Source of the DNA: Stratiolaelaps scimitus
Lineage: Eukaryota > Arthropoda > Arachnida > Mesostigmata > Laelapidae
Reading direction: 5' to 3'
DNA: 64,000 nucleotides
Assembly (NCBI GenBank): GCA_019614645.1
Contig: JABWDB010000009.1
Span: 8,785,501 to 8,849,500 of the forward strand
Position 1 is the stretch's first letter. Each line of letters opens with the position of its first letter. Below the pieces are notes generated by a model, which made no database searches, was not told the origin of the DNA, and saw only the letters and a list, made by a program, of their open reading frames with translations. The translations under genes and the position numbers were made by a program. Below are positions 12,201 through 24,200 of this stretch, in pieces.

Positions 12201-15200
12201 CATCCTGGGAGCGACCGCTGGAGGTCGGGCTGCGCGTCCAAAGAGAAGATCTCGCACTTAGCATATGCTTCGAGTTCAAGTGATGTTCAGCATAGAACTA
12301 TTCTCTCTCTCTCTCTTTCATCCTGATCCGATTTGTCTGGGTGGATTCGATATATTGAGTCAATATTTCGCCATAATCGACTGCATTAGTAACCTATGAT
12401 ACTCCTTTGTACAGAGGATAATTACAGTGAAATGGATTTCGAAATGACCGAAATAAAGACCAACTTAAAAAGTTTAAACTCAGTCTGGTTCGGTACGATA
12501 GACTTCGTGGACAGTCGATTCCGCAACTGGACATCTGAGAGAAGACCGCAACAGATTAATCTTGAAATATATATATATATATATATACACAAGCTTTTTC
12601 ACCTTTTTGTATTCGCCTTAACCAAAATCCCCTACCACTGCCATCACCGACAGTCATTTCTCAACCGGGCCGAACTTGACCTGCTTGGGCAGGATTCCCG
12701 AAGCATTATTTCCATTTTAGCAAAAAAAAAAACTAAAATCGTTGGAGCGGAAAGACTTCACTCACTGCTACCACATTGGGAAGCTCAAAGCGGTTCTCTA
12801 TGGAGCAGAGTTCAATACAACACTGATATCGCCAAAAATGATCCTCCATATCGAAAAGGTTCTATATTTCTTCCGACCTCCTATTCGACGAGTCAGCTCA
12901 GTCGGTACCAGGAAGTATCTGTTGGCACATAACACTCGTAGGAACTAGAGAAAACTCATTTGGTTGGCAATGTGGATTCGTCAGAGAGAGAGAGAGAGAG
13001 ATTGAGAGAGAACAGTGGCATAAGGAGGACATTAGTTCGAACACAATGTCAGAATGTTGGAAGATGTGACAGAGCTCATAAATCATTGCCAACGTCAAAT
13101 GAGCCATACACAATGGTATAAGAAAGGAAATGTTGACAGCCCCCTCGAACCTACTCCACCGCCAATCAGAACAGCCATAGAAATCGCATGAACGCTGTGA
13201 GTACGAAGGGAGAGAAATGTAATAACCATAATGATGATTGTGTAGGAGGTGACCTATATCGTATAGTGAATGGTTAAAGTTGAGATGAGATAGAAATATT
13301 ATTTTTTTGTTCCGTAGTGGTTTCACGATTCTGTTTGTCCCATTCTCGTCTCAACATCAAGATACAACAACTTTCGACACCCTGAAGATATATGCTATAC
13401 GTATGTGAATGCAGAACTAGGCGGTTAGGTTAGGTGTGGCACGTACAGCTTTGTAACTATACACTGTTTGCATTTGTCATTTACTGTACGCGGTGGCACA
13501 AGTGACGAAATCGCTTACTTGTGCCATAGTGTACAGTGAATATTGAGATCGTTACGCATAGATATGGGGTGTCATACGACCTAGACGCGTTCATGCTCAA
13601 ACCCTTTGTCGTCTATTGTGTCAGGCTACATTTAGCTACATTTAGTATCGACGAACTCATGTACGTGAATCAATGACGAACAGGCCATCAATTGAACACT
13701 CAGCCGAACAATCTGCACTAGGAATCAATTAGCAGCTTAGCTGCGGCGATGAAAGCTAGCCAGAACACCGAGAGGGCCTACTGTTCTCGATTAAATTCGT
13801 GAAACTTTGTGCTGTACTAGTTAGTGTCTCATGCACAGTCGGTCTTCTCTACTTTTTTTTTTTGCAAAAAATCTTATCCTAATTAGTATTATCATTAACA
13901 GATAACAGTGAACGAGCTACGATGGTGTCAAATGCATAGTGATATCGCAGTAATCGCAATTGGAGAATAAAGGCCACGATCACTATTTGCCAGACACGAG
14001 ATCCCCTCTCTCCTTCCCCTTCTGTGATCAGTTGAGCAGCTAATTATTCCATATTATAATACTTAGTTCATACACAATTAGCCATATACGACGTATCCTC
14101 TAATCTACTGTTTAAACGATCGACTTACCAAACCGAGAGAAGCGCACACGCTTTGGTGAGACTGGTGGCGGGAAGGATTGACGCCAAGCGGGATAACATG
14201 GACCAGGAACCGGACGTGGTGCGATTGTTAGCTAACTACTTTGATATTTTCTTTTGTTTTTCTAGCATTATTATTATTATTATTATTAATTGTTCAGATA
14301 CTTTGCGAAATCCCCAAGGGTATCCAAGCGAAGTGAACGTTGAGTCCACAAGAGCCGGGGGTTTTTAGTACGGTAAGAAATTAGAACAATCTCCAATGAT
14401 TTAGAATCTCTCCGATGACATACACCGAAGCGAGCCAGGGAGAAAGTTTAGCAAGTCTCGCAATTGACTTGCTATCGACGGCGTTTCCACCACCACCAAG
14501 TAGGTATTTGGCAACGAGGCTCTAACTAACACCTTCACCAGCAGTCGCTACGGGTTTCGTACCGTTAGGGTTTTCGTCAAGATAAAAATATATACATGTA
14601 TATCTATAAAAGAGTATTTAACATGTGCACAGTCATTGCAGATAATCAAATATTGCAATTAGGCAATTCGTTACGAATTTACAATTAGGGTGTGTCTGCC
14701 TGTCAGCTTTATGTTAGTAGTCATTTGTCATACGAAACATAACCTAAACTACGCCTTTCATCTGTTTGGAGAACACATGCGTTTCGACGATTTTGTGTGC
14801 ATTGCATATTACAAAAAAAAAATAAAATAAAATATATATATGCATACATATTATGTAATTTAATGAAATACAGTCAATATGAACTATGCGAGCTGTATTG
14901 TAAATAAAGAAAATGTTGCTATCTTTACTTTAATAGCAATATTTTGGAGATGATACAAATGCAGCAGTATATACGAAACGATCAAAGAGCCTGAATTCAA
15001 AGACGTATACAGCTGCAGGTTGATTTAATAGTTTTGACGGAGAGAATGTTCGTGCAGGATTGTTACCGTTGACATGGGCGGCGACCGTTACAGACTTCTT
15101 GCGGCTTCCTCGTCGAAGCAACACTTGGTCCTCGTCCTCGGACGTGGATACCTGTTATGCGCGACCATGTATTTTAGTCATAGTGTGGATTCAAACGTCT

Positions 15201-18200
15201 CCTTCAGATACGTCCAATGGAACTGAGCCCTAGTTGAGCTATTATATTTCGGGACTATGCAAATATCAGCTCAATTGTAAATCTCGAAATGTAATCTGGC
15301 TACCGATCGTCTGTATGGCAGCGCTAATCAGCTACTATAAGATTCGTATTAGACAATGGATTTCGACATCAAAAAGAGACCGGTCAAGATAGACAGACAC
15401 CACGTGCTACGTGAAGTGGATGATTCCGAGCTTAGATCTGCGAGAGTTTATTTCCGCACTGAGCTACATGGTGAAGTTCATGTTCGTCATGTTAATACTT
15501 TTTATATAAGTCGGTAATTAATGAGACAAAATAAACGAATAAATCTATGCGTATCTCGAATCGTAGCTGCACCCCTACCCAACCATAAATCAAAAGACCA
15601 CGAGACAAGTTGAAGTTTGTATCAACAGGGAAGCACTTGCCTCTTGTCCATCCTCATCTGGCGCTGTCATTGAGATCTGATCCTCAGCGGCCAGAGATAA
15701 CACCCCCTCTCCGAGGGATCGCGGGACGTGCAAAGGAAGTTTCTCCTCCAACGCCGTTGCCGGTCCATAAAGATGAGCATAGTGATCACTGCCACATCGC
15801 GTGCAACAGCACGAGTTGTTGTGTAACACGTAACAGACGATTCGCGACGATTTCCAGTAGATATGAAGTCGGATATAGAACAAAAGAGACTGTTGAGTAG
15901 CATAACCTCCTGTTGTTTCTCGAAATATTGTATGTATTTAAGACGCACAATCATCATCAATATGCGTCAATAAAATCCGAGTTAATACACGCCTGCTCAG
16001 ATGGATGTGGTCACTAAGAATATTGCTTCAAATGTAACAGTAACGCATTTTTGGGGGGAGCTGATGACTAGGGTATCTGCCCATGGAATAGTTCAATAGA
16101 CATTTGAAACGATGCCGGTATCAGGTCCTGGAGTTGTTTGTGTAAAAAAACCGCCGCAGTTGCCTGCAAGGCACAGCGGTAGAGGGGAAAAGGTCACCGG
16201 TGCGCGACCTTCCACTCAGATTTATAATGGCCATACTGATAGTCTGTACATCTCCCGTCTAAATAAATTTCATCGAATAGTCCGGTTGGTGATATTCGAA
16301 TCCACCCAGGATGAAGGCTAGTTGAATTGCAACATATATATATATATATATATATATCTGCTGTGAAATCTGCTGGCATGAAAGAAAAGCGGTGTCATTT
16401 ATGCCATACGCGGCGGTGGTCGCTACCCTTGACTCTGTCATTGCATGTTCACGTAATATGGCTTTGCTCCAGAGGAATTGGAGAATAACCTTTGGAAGCT
16501 ACCGGTGACAGGGAGGATGCGAGCTTTGATTCTAAATTATGGCCTTGCCTTTTGCCGTCAGAAAAAAAGGCTGTTTCCTCATCGACGGGGTTCTAGGCAC
16601 ACGGAAAAACGAGATGCCACGCTCGATTGTCGCCACAAAAGAAGGTCGTGACAACAATACGCTCTGAGATTGCCAGAGGGAACTTCATCTGATTCGAGCC
16701 CCCTGCAGGAGCGAAAGTTCAGGGTGACAATACGCTGAAGGATGCAAACGAGTTGTTATAGAGGAAGCCTGTTAAGGGTAGCGCCAGCGAAAGTGAGAGA
16801 GAAATATTTCTGATTGAAGAAGACGGAGTGGAGTTTCTTGGCACGTGACAAATATATTTGCGTAAATGAAAAATTAAATTCTAAGTGATGAAAACAATAT
16901 CGTATCAATATGAGAGATTACGGTCGAATGCCAGTGAAGGCCTCATTCATCGAAGACACGCAGGGATAGGTTTATAGGGAGGGTATACTGCTGTCGTAAA
17001 CATAGTCCCTTCTCCAAATTTGGTACCCCTTGAGTTTCACCAGCAATCAAGGGCGGCTAATAAAAGTTAATAACTCACCTTTACTATCTTTTAAACACTA
17101 GCCCCAACCGAACCACAACGAAACAAACATTTCAAAGAAGTACATTGGACTTTTAATTTAGTCTGTTTGTGCCGGTAGGTGATCACAGGAGGGAAGCAGT
17201 GCAAGAATCCAGTTCTCCCATCTAATATATATATATATATAGATATATGTATGTGCCAAACTTTGTTGGCAAAAAGCAACTGCTTGATACACACAGTAGG
17301 CATCTTTCTTGTCGAACTTGGAGAACAATCAATTGTCGAGTCACTGTTACATATGAATTAATTACAATTATTATATACGTTTACCTCGACCGTCATCCGT
17401 TGCGGATTTACAGTTTCCTCCAGCATCGGCAATGGCATAAGCCCATCACGCGATCATTTTGCTCGTTCGTAGCTCTTTTCATCGCTGCGCAGTAATAGCT
17501 CAGCATGTTTGAAATGCATTCGTTGAATATACGGTATATATTCCTTTCAACAAGGTTCCATTTCGTAGACTTAACTAAAGCCCTTTTTTTTCTAGCGACA
17601 GCTTATTCTGCCGTCGTCGTTTCCACGTAGCTTTGCTGTACCCAATAATATTTTCTAACCTCAACGTAGCAATGTCAAGAAGATTCGACTACTCACGCCA
17701 GAACGACCTTCGTGTAAATCCGAGTTAGGCTGTTCTGGCCGTTATCTCGGACCAGCAGCGGCCGGAGGTACTTCTCATCAAGGCTGCTCAGGACTCCCTT
17801 CCAATAGTTGCCTGTCAGGGAATTGAAGAAGCACACAAAATCGTATTTATGTTCGTCGAGTTGCGGCAATATGCAGCGCATGTTCAGTAGATTATGTCTA
17901 GTAAGAATTGTCAAACGTCTTCTATAAGAAGGTAACGAATGTGTAACCGACAAAAAAGTGTAAATCCTCAGAGAACAGCAGATCAGTATCTCAACTATTA
18001 CAACTTCCATGTGACATATATTGTACATAGTGTTTATCATATCATGTTTAGATATGGCGATAGGGTGGAGAACACATATCGGTGTCAAGCAATCGCGTGC
18101 CAAATATCGATGAGATGTTAGCGAAAAATTAATGACATACGCATGGTAATCAAATGCAACCTAAAACACATGGTCTGTGTGATAGTATTATAGAATTTGC

Positions 18201-19012
18201 ACGGAACGTTAATTGTCACTGGGCTGAAATAATCATCCGGATCGTCTGTCAGTCATTGTCAGCGAGCTCGTTCATACCAGCTAACGAATGAATATATAAC
18301 AAGCATTGTTCGAGATGCACGCAAACACCGTGTATGCCATTGTCGCCGACGAGCTGTGTGATTCAGATTGTTTTCAATACAGAGAGAGTTGATGCATATA
18401 TAGAGGCCAGACGCCAGTGGCCAATAACCACGGCAGAGTTCCGCCGGCTCGATTGCGTGACCGGTTATGCAGTACCTGAGCCGATAACACTACATAGGTG
18501 ACATAAGCGAATGATGACAAGCGAACCCCCGCCCCCCCGGAGGAAGCAATATATTCCGTGATCATCAAAAGTAGCTCTGTGATTACGACCAACTAGCAGC
18601 AGAAGGCTGTACAGGCCGTACAGCTTCGGCTTAGGTAAACATATCAATCGATGGCAAAATGGACGGTCGTATTCAGCAACTCGAATATCGAAAGCGTTGT
18701 TCGTTGTGTCAACGAGTTAGTTTAGCGAATTCCTCGAATCCATGCAGTTGGTGAAGGATGTTATTCATTCATTAATGAAAAGTTCATCCATTGCTAAAAC
18801 CAAGAACGCGACCATTGTGACGAAATATTATTTAAATACGTACGGTGAGAACGAACGACAGAATGAACACCTTAAAAAAAGCGCCCCTGTTATTCATTTG
18901 TCATCTTGTGTTGAACATTATAATTCGTCTATGTTTAGTGTGACACGCGAATATCCACGCGAATAAATATTGCATCAATTAGAAAAGAAACAAATTCGTT
19001 TTTGTAACGGCA

Positions 19013-19044
<32 letters not shown>

Positions 19045-21181
19045 GTCGAGGTGTAGTGGAGATCCCATTCAAGAAACGGTTGCTCAGTACTCATTGTCAA
19101 ATTGGACTTCTTTTCGAGCTGTATCTTGACTTTACTTACCTCCCCTATTCCCGGTAACTTCTTCAATGCCGAGCATGATATTGTCTACCAGCTTCTTATT
19201 GATTTCGGTGAAAAGCGAATCGCCATGACTTTGGTGGCGACGAATCTTCAACAGGTTCACCAGCGGCTTCACAGAGGCACCCTGTCGAACCGAAAGACGT
19301 TGTAAACACATATGCTACACCAACGAGTCATATATATATATCTAAAGGAAAGAAAAAAATATATATATATATCGAAATTCGACCGAATTACAGACACGCG
19401 ATATAACAGCTGATGATCAGCTGCCCACCATCAAAAATTTGCTGAGCCCCCTTATGCAATATGACTTAACCGCACCGTAACTTGCTCGTTTACAATGAGA
19501 ATCACAATCTGTCGGAACGATTGTGTTGAACTTTTAGCCGATTCAGCACGTGCTAAGGCTCCGCTCAAAGCATCCGGCCGTGACCACTATGTTAAAGGGC
19601 ATCATTGTCCCCCTCTGACCTCACTCCCCGCAGCGAAAAAGGTGAATCCAGTATTTGCGGTGGCGAAAGCGTTATAATGAGTCCGGCACTCAGCTGACAG
19701 CCCTCGAGATTCGGTCGGCCACGGAAAAAGGGCACGAAAATCCTCGCTGACTGAAAATTTCTGAAATCTCGCTGATGATAGCTACAGTGCAGGCTTAAGG
19801 TAGTCGGTGTAATAAGCCAGGCTAAGCTTGCCTGCCGGAGAGGCACTTTGGTGTACGATACTTTGAAGTTTAAATTCTTTTTAGTCGACTCGAGTTGATT
19901 TGTCCAATAAGAACTCTTCCGTATGTTGTATGACGGCATTGCCTGGGGAGCGGATGCCCATTACTTTCTTTGGCTGAGATTGCCTATAAAAGCTATTGTT
20001 CGTCCGTCAAACTCGGTCTATTGGAGAAAAACGCACAGGTAAGCAACCTGTCAAGACGGAAAATCGTACGAAACACATTTACACAGAAGGCGGAATGAAT
20101 TCGCCTATGGTGACTTGCGTTTGAGGCAGTTCGCACAAGTGCCGCTGGCATGGCTTCTCATCGAAACGACAAACTATATCTCTGAGAGTGAGCTCAAGAA
20201 AAACGCGTGTAATAATAAGCAAATGGACTTGACAAGCATCGCTGCTGTAAAACCCAATAACATGGCACACGAACAACAGCGTTTTGGCTTGAAACTAAAT
20301 TTTCAATCGCTTCAATCAATGTCGTAAACGACACATCGCTAAGATATGTCCTACTACATCTTGCTATTATTGTTCTTTAGCTTATATCCTAATTGTCCCT
20401 CGCCGTGAAAAAGGGACAATGTCGATCTCACCCCCCCATAACCCCTAGAAATAATTCCTAATTACTGTATGTTTGAATAAATTATATATTTGGTACATAT
20501 ATGTATATAAGATCTATAATTGCTATATTTGTACCGTACCTCAGAAGCCATATGATGCATTCGTAGAAATTCTGGCGAGCAGTCTGCCAGAGTACATATC
20601 TGCTAATTTATTCGTTGTCTACTCTTCGATGTCTTCCATATAAGAGCAACGTGACAATCAAAGCAGCAACAATGATTGATGCAAACCGTCCTAGAATTTC
20701 TAGGACTGTGATATTCACATGAGAGTAAGAGGTTTTCAATACTTCCCCACGGTCGGATGCACATACTACCGAGCACTGCACATTGTGATCTGAACGAGCG
20801 CCTTATACATATAGGCGAGGGTAATTCAATGCTGGCAACTCCTGCTCACTCACTGTTCCATTGTGTCACGTTCGAACGTCGTAGGGTTACGATTCGTAGC
20901 GCAAAGGAAGGAGAGGATTTGTAAAATACGACCACGAACCTGAATGAAAACAGTAAAGATGATTATGAATAGGGTCGTGGTGACAAAGACGTCGTAATGA
21001 GGAAATTTGCAGGGCGAGAGCATAATGACGAGCGAGAACGAGACGGCGCCTCGGAGGCCGCCGTACGCCATAATGAACTGTTCCTCGAGGTTGATCTTCA
21101 ACACCCGACCGGCTGTGTTCACGCAGTATGTTAAGCCAAACACACCTGGAGAATCAGAGAGAGAGATAGGGAGAGCGAGCG

Positions 21182-21213
<32 letters not shown>

Positions 21214-24200
21214 CAAAAAACAGATCTGGTTTTTGGGAGAATTGAGAAAAATACGGTGATGAAAGTTCATGAAAGTACATTACCTAAGCGAACTTCTCAG
21301 TGGTTAGGATGCTTATGAGACAGCTGATGAGCTCAAGCCTCTTGGTGGTCCACGGACCGACAGCTGTTCGCAGCCACCGTAATTTGAAGTCATTGCTAAT
21401 GTTTAACCTGCATGTGGTATGACTGTGCTAATCGACGTGTCTGATCTCGTACGAGTGGACCGAAATAGGACATTTTCGAAAATCGTACGTGAAAATTGTC
21501 CCCGTGTTGTTTTCCCAAATGCTGTATACAGTCGGATCACAGCAGCAGGATCATGCAGAGTGGGTTGCAATCGAAATGAGGGTTACACTTTACAGGAGCA
21601 ACGCGAGTGACGAATATTGCGGAAAATTGCGATGGGCGTACAGAACACCTGCTGAGCAGATCCGGATGACTCCGACGGGGTGGCACGCTCACAGGTTTGT
21701 AAATCACTCCGATTGGAACGGCACGCAGTGCACAACCAAACACGAATAACGACAGAAGTAAACCCATAGAAAGTAGCCTACCATCGATATCCGCCCACGT
21801 CGAGCTATCGTTCTTGTGTTCTAGGGCACGCAAGCCGCAATGTCCCTTTGTATTTCTATGCTATCGCACCATGAAGTTTTGTTTTTCCACTGAGAGGGAA
21901 ACGTTTTCAATTCGAAACTATCGATCGTTTTGCTACACTCGAAAGTAACCCAAGAGAGCCACAGGTGTATGCTTCGGCATGTTTCAATGTATACTGTTGT
22001 TCTTAACATACAACAGATAGCTTACACGTTGTAATGTCGTGAATGTTTCTCAAGCGAACGAACTGCTCCAAATATATTCCACTCTCGAAGTGCTCAACGA
22101 ATGTTTCGGCTCGTAGACATTTAGTGGCACGCAACAGCCATCCCCTGGGATCGTTTCGCCGGGTCCCCGCAGACAAATAGCCAGAATGCGGCGTACAATC
22201 GAGGATAGCATATGTGCGACTGCGTCTGTTGTAGTGGTAGTTATAGTAGTAGTGGTGTTTTGTCATGAGTTACTGCTGAGAGGAGGCGAAAACGAGATCG
22301 ATGGTTGAAGTCTCGATCCACTTCCGACTTTCGTCGAGTTGTTAGGACTGATTTTGCAATGTGTACCAACATAGAGCTAGAGATTCAGTGCAATACTACC
22401 CGGTACAACGGTTCGATACGCATTTAGTCGCACTTTTTTTTTGGGTAAACCCATTTGGGCCGTGAGCATTGATCTAGAGCATATATATATATATATATAT
22501 ATAACTGTTAAAGATTTTCATAGATTAGACTGAGAGTATGACATCTCCATGCGTTTCTGCGGCACCTCACAAACGGTGGAGACAAACAATGTCGTTCCTT
22601 TGGGAGGTATTATCCGATCTGCGTCGCGCTACAGCGTTAAGTATTGATTGCGCCTTACTTACACGAATGCGGTATGGGTTCCGGCCGCAAAATACGCTCA
22701 ATATTTGCAGTTGCTAGAAATGCTTAAGTAAATATGGGAAAGAGACCAGAGGCATATCAATTTTGAGGGTATGTACGGGTTTGTTCGATAATCATTGGAT
22801 TAGGTCAATGCATGACCACTTTATGACCACATTTCATTAACACTTGAATTAAGTGAAGTTATGAATTAATTAATAATGTGCATTAACACAACGCGGACTA
22901 ACTCATGAATCGGAAGACGAGGCAGAGAACTGTAGTCCAAACGATGAACTCGGTTCTAAATTCTGGCTTCTTGTTAACCAGCACCATTCCGAGGAAGATG
23001 AAAATGATTGTGTCGCACACAGCACTGAAAGCAGATCAAATGAAAATCGGAGGATTTTCCTTTCGTAGAAACAGTTTTAACCACTAATGCAACCGTCTAT
23101 GTCAGTGTATCATGAACGAGGTTAATATTCCACTATTAACGAAGCTGACGAAATAAGCAGCTGTAGATTAATGGCGTTTTTATTTAATTACTATTATTAT
23201 GATCTATCGTATGCTAGCAATATGGTTGATTATATGAGAATAGTTCAAGCATCAAGTTTCTGCAGCGTCTGTCCCTCGCTGTGCAGAGGGGCAATGCCAT
23301 CGCCTTCCTCGGGAAATTGTCGACCTCAGCCCTCTCCCCGGCCCATACCCGCCCATAATCCCTAGATATAATTCCTAACTACTGTATGTTGGAATAAACC
23401 CATTGATTGCGGAAGATTTTATTACATAGATAGACTGTTCAAGCATTGCACTTCAATATAATTCGATACATAAGGCAGCAGCTAGCAAAACCGTGATCAA
23501 GACGAAGTGTATTGTTCAATGTAATAGATTGGGGTAAACTTTACACTGTCTCAACATCTTGGATGCCTCGTTTCAGTACTGATCGCGGCAGCAGCAGCAG
23601 CAGCAATCTAGCCGTCCAACCATGGCAATGGACGATATCAACTCTTTAGGGACACGCGACTTGTGCGCCACAGCGCGCCATTATACATTCAACGTACGGC
23701 TTGCCGATTAACTGCACGATCGAGATTGATCTTATCCGCGGGGAGCGGAGACAGGACCAGAAGCCAGCTTTCATACGTCATGTTGAAATCGGTTTAATTT
23801 CTCATTAGGGAAATGTTTCTTAATAATGCGCACATCTGTCGGCTTGCTGTGTTCTCAATTTTCTCGAAATTCCTTCAACCACATTATACATATATATTAT
23901 ATATATATATATGTGATGTGTTACTGCTATGAAGTTGAGATAGCACAGAATAAGTTGAAGCTCCAACCGTAGCCTTGCCTCTGTGATATTTGTTGTTTAT
24001 GCTTCGATACGCTTTAGATATGGATACTCCTTTGTTCTCGCTGATACAACCAAAGCAAGAAAAAGTGCCAACAACACGTATTTGTGCGCGAATTGATAAA
24101 TCGAATCTAGCATCTGTAACCTCATGTAATTAATAATCCTGGTAATTACTAACACAGTTCATACTGGATGATTGTTATGGACAACTCTAGAAGAGCACGT

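Larger units (their letters stand above)
10862..12265 (-). mobile_element. 5'-truncated non-LTR retroelement, largest copy
   Basis: The insertion covers the two broken frames plus a 3' tail reading ATAATCCCTAGAAAT and ending CTGTATGTTTGAATAAA. The same tail ends every other copy in the window, which fixes the 3' boundary at about 10862. The 5' boundary near 12265 is where GC-rich coding sequence gives way to AT-rich intron; it is approximate. 5' truncation is typical of target-primed reverse transcription. Confidence 0.8.
5148..15066 (-). other. Nhe2 intron 14, about 9.9 kb
   Basis: The longest intron but one. It holds a copy of a short repeat at 5334-5386, (AT)n microsatellites near 8502, 9222, 9849 and 12568, a (GA)n tract at about 12984-13011, and the retroelement fragment at 10862-12265. 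Scattered frames below 180 codons show no family signature and one reads through an (AT)n tract, so none is called. Confidence 0.75.
17812..20939 (-). other. Nhe2 introns 10 and 11 around exon 11
   Basis: Both flank exon 11 (19140-19281). They contain (AT)n runs at 19019-19044 and about 19331-19372, a retroelement 3' tail at 20393-20481, and a near-palindrome GTCCTAGAATTTCTAGGAC at about 20688-20706. No further genes. Confidence 0.75.

Noticed and set aside
12396..12932. 178-codon plus-strand frame beside the retroelement
   Set aside because: It reads straight through an (AT)n tract as Tyr-Ile repeats and has no motif, so it is a chance frame.
13425..13440. GGTTAGGTTAGG as an interstitial telomere repeat
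   Set aside because: Only two units of TTAGG, which is within chance expectation.
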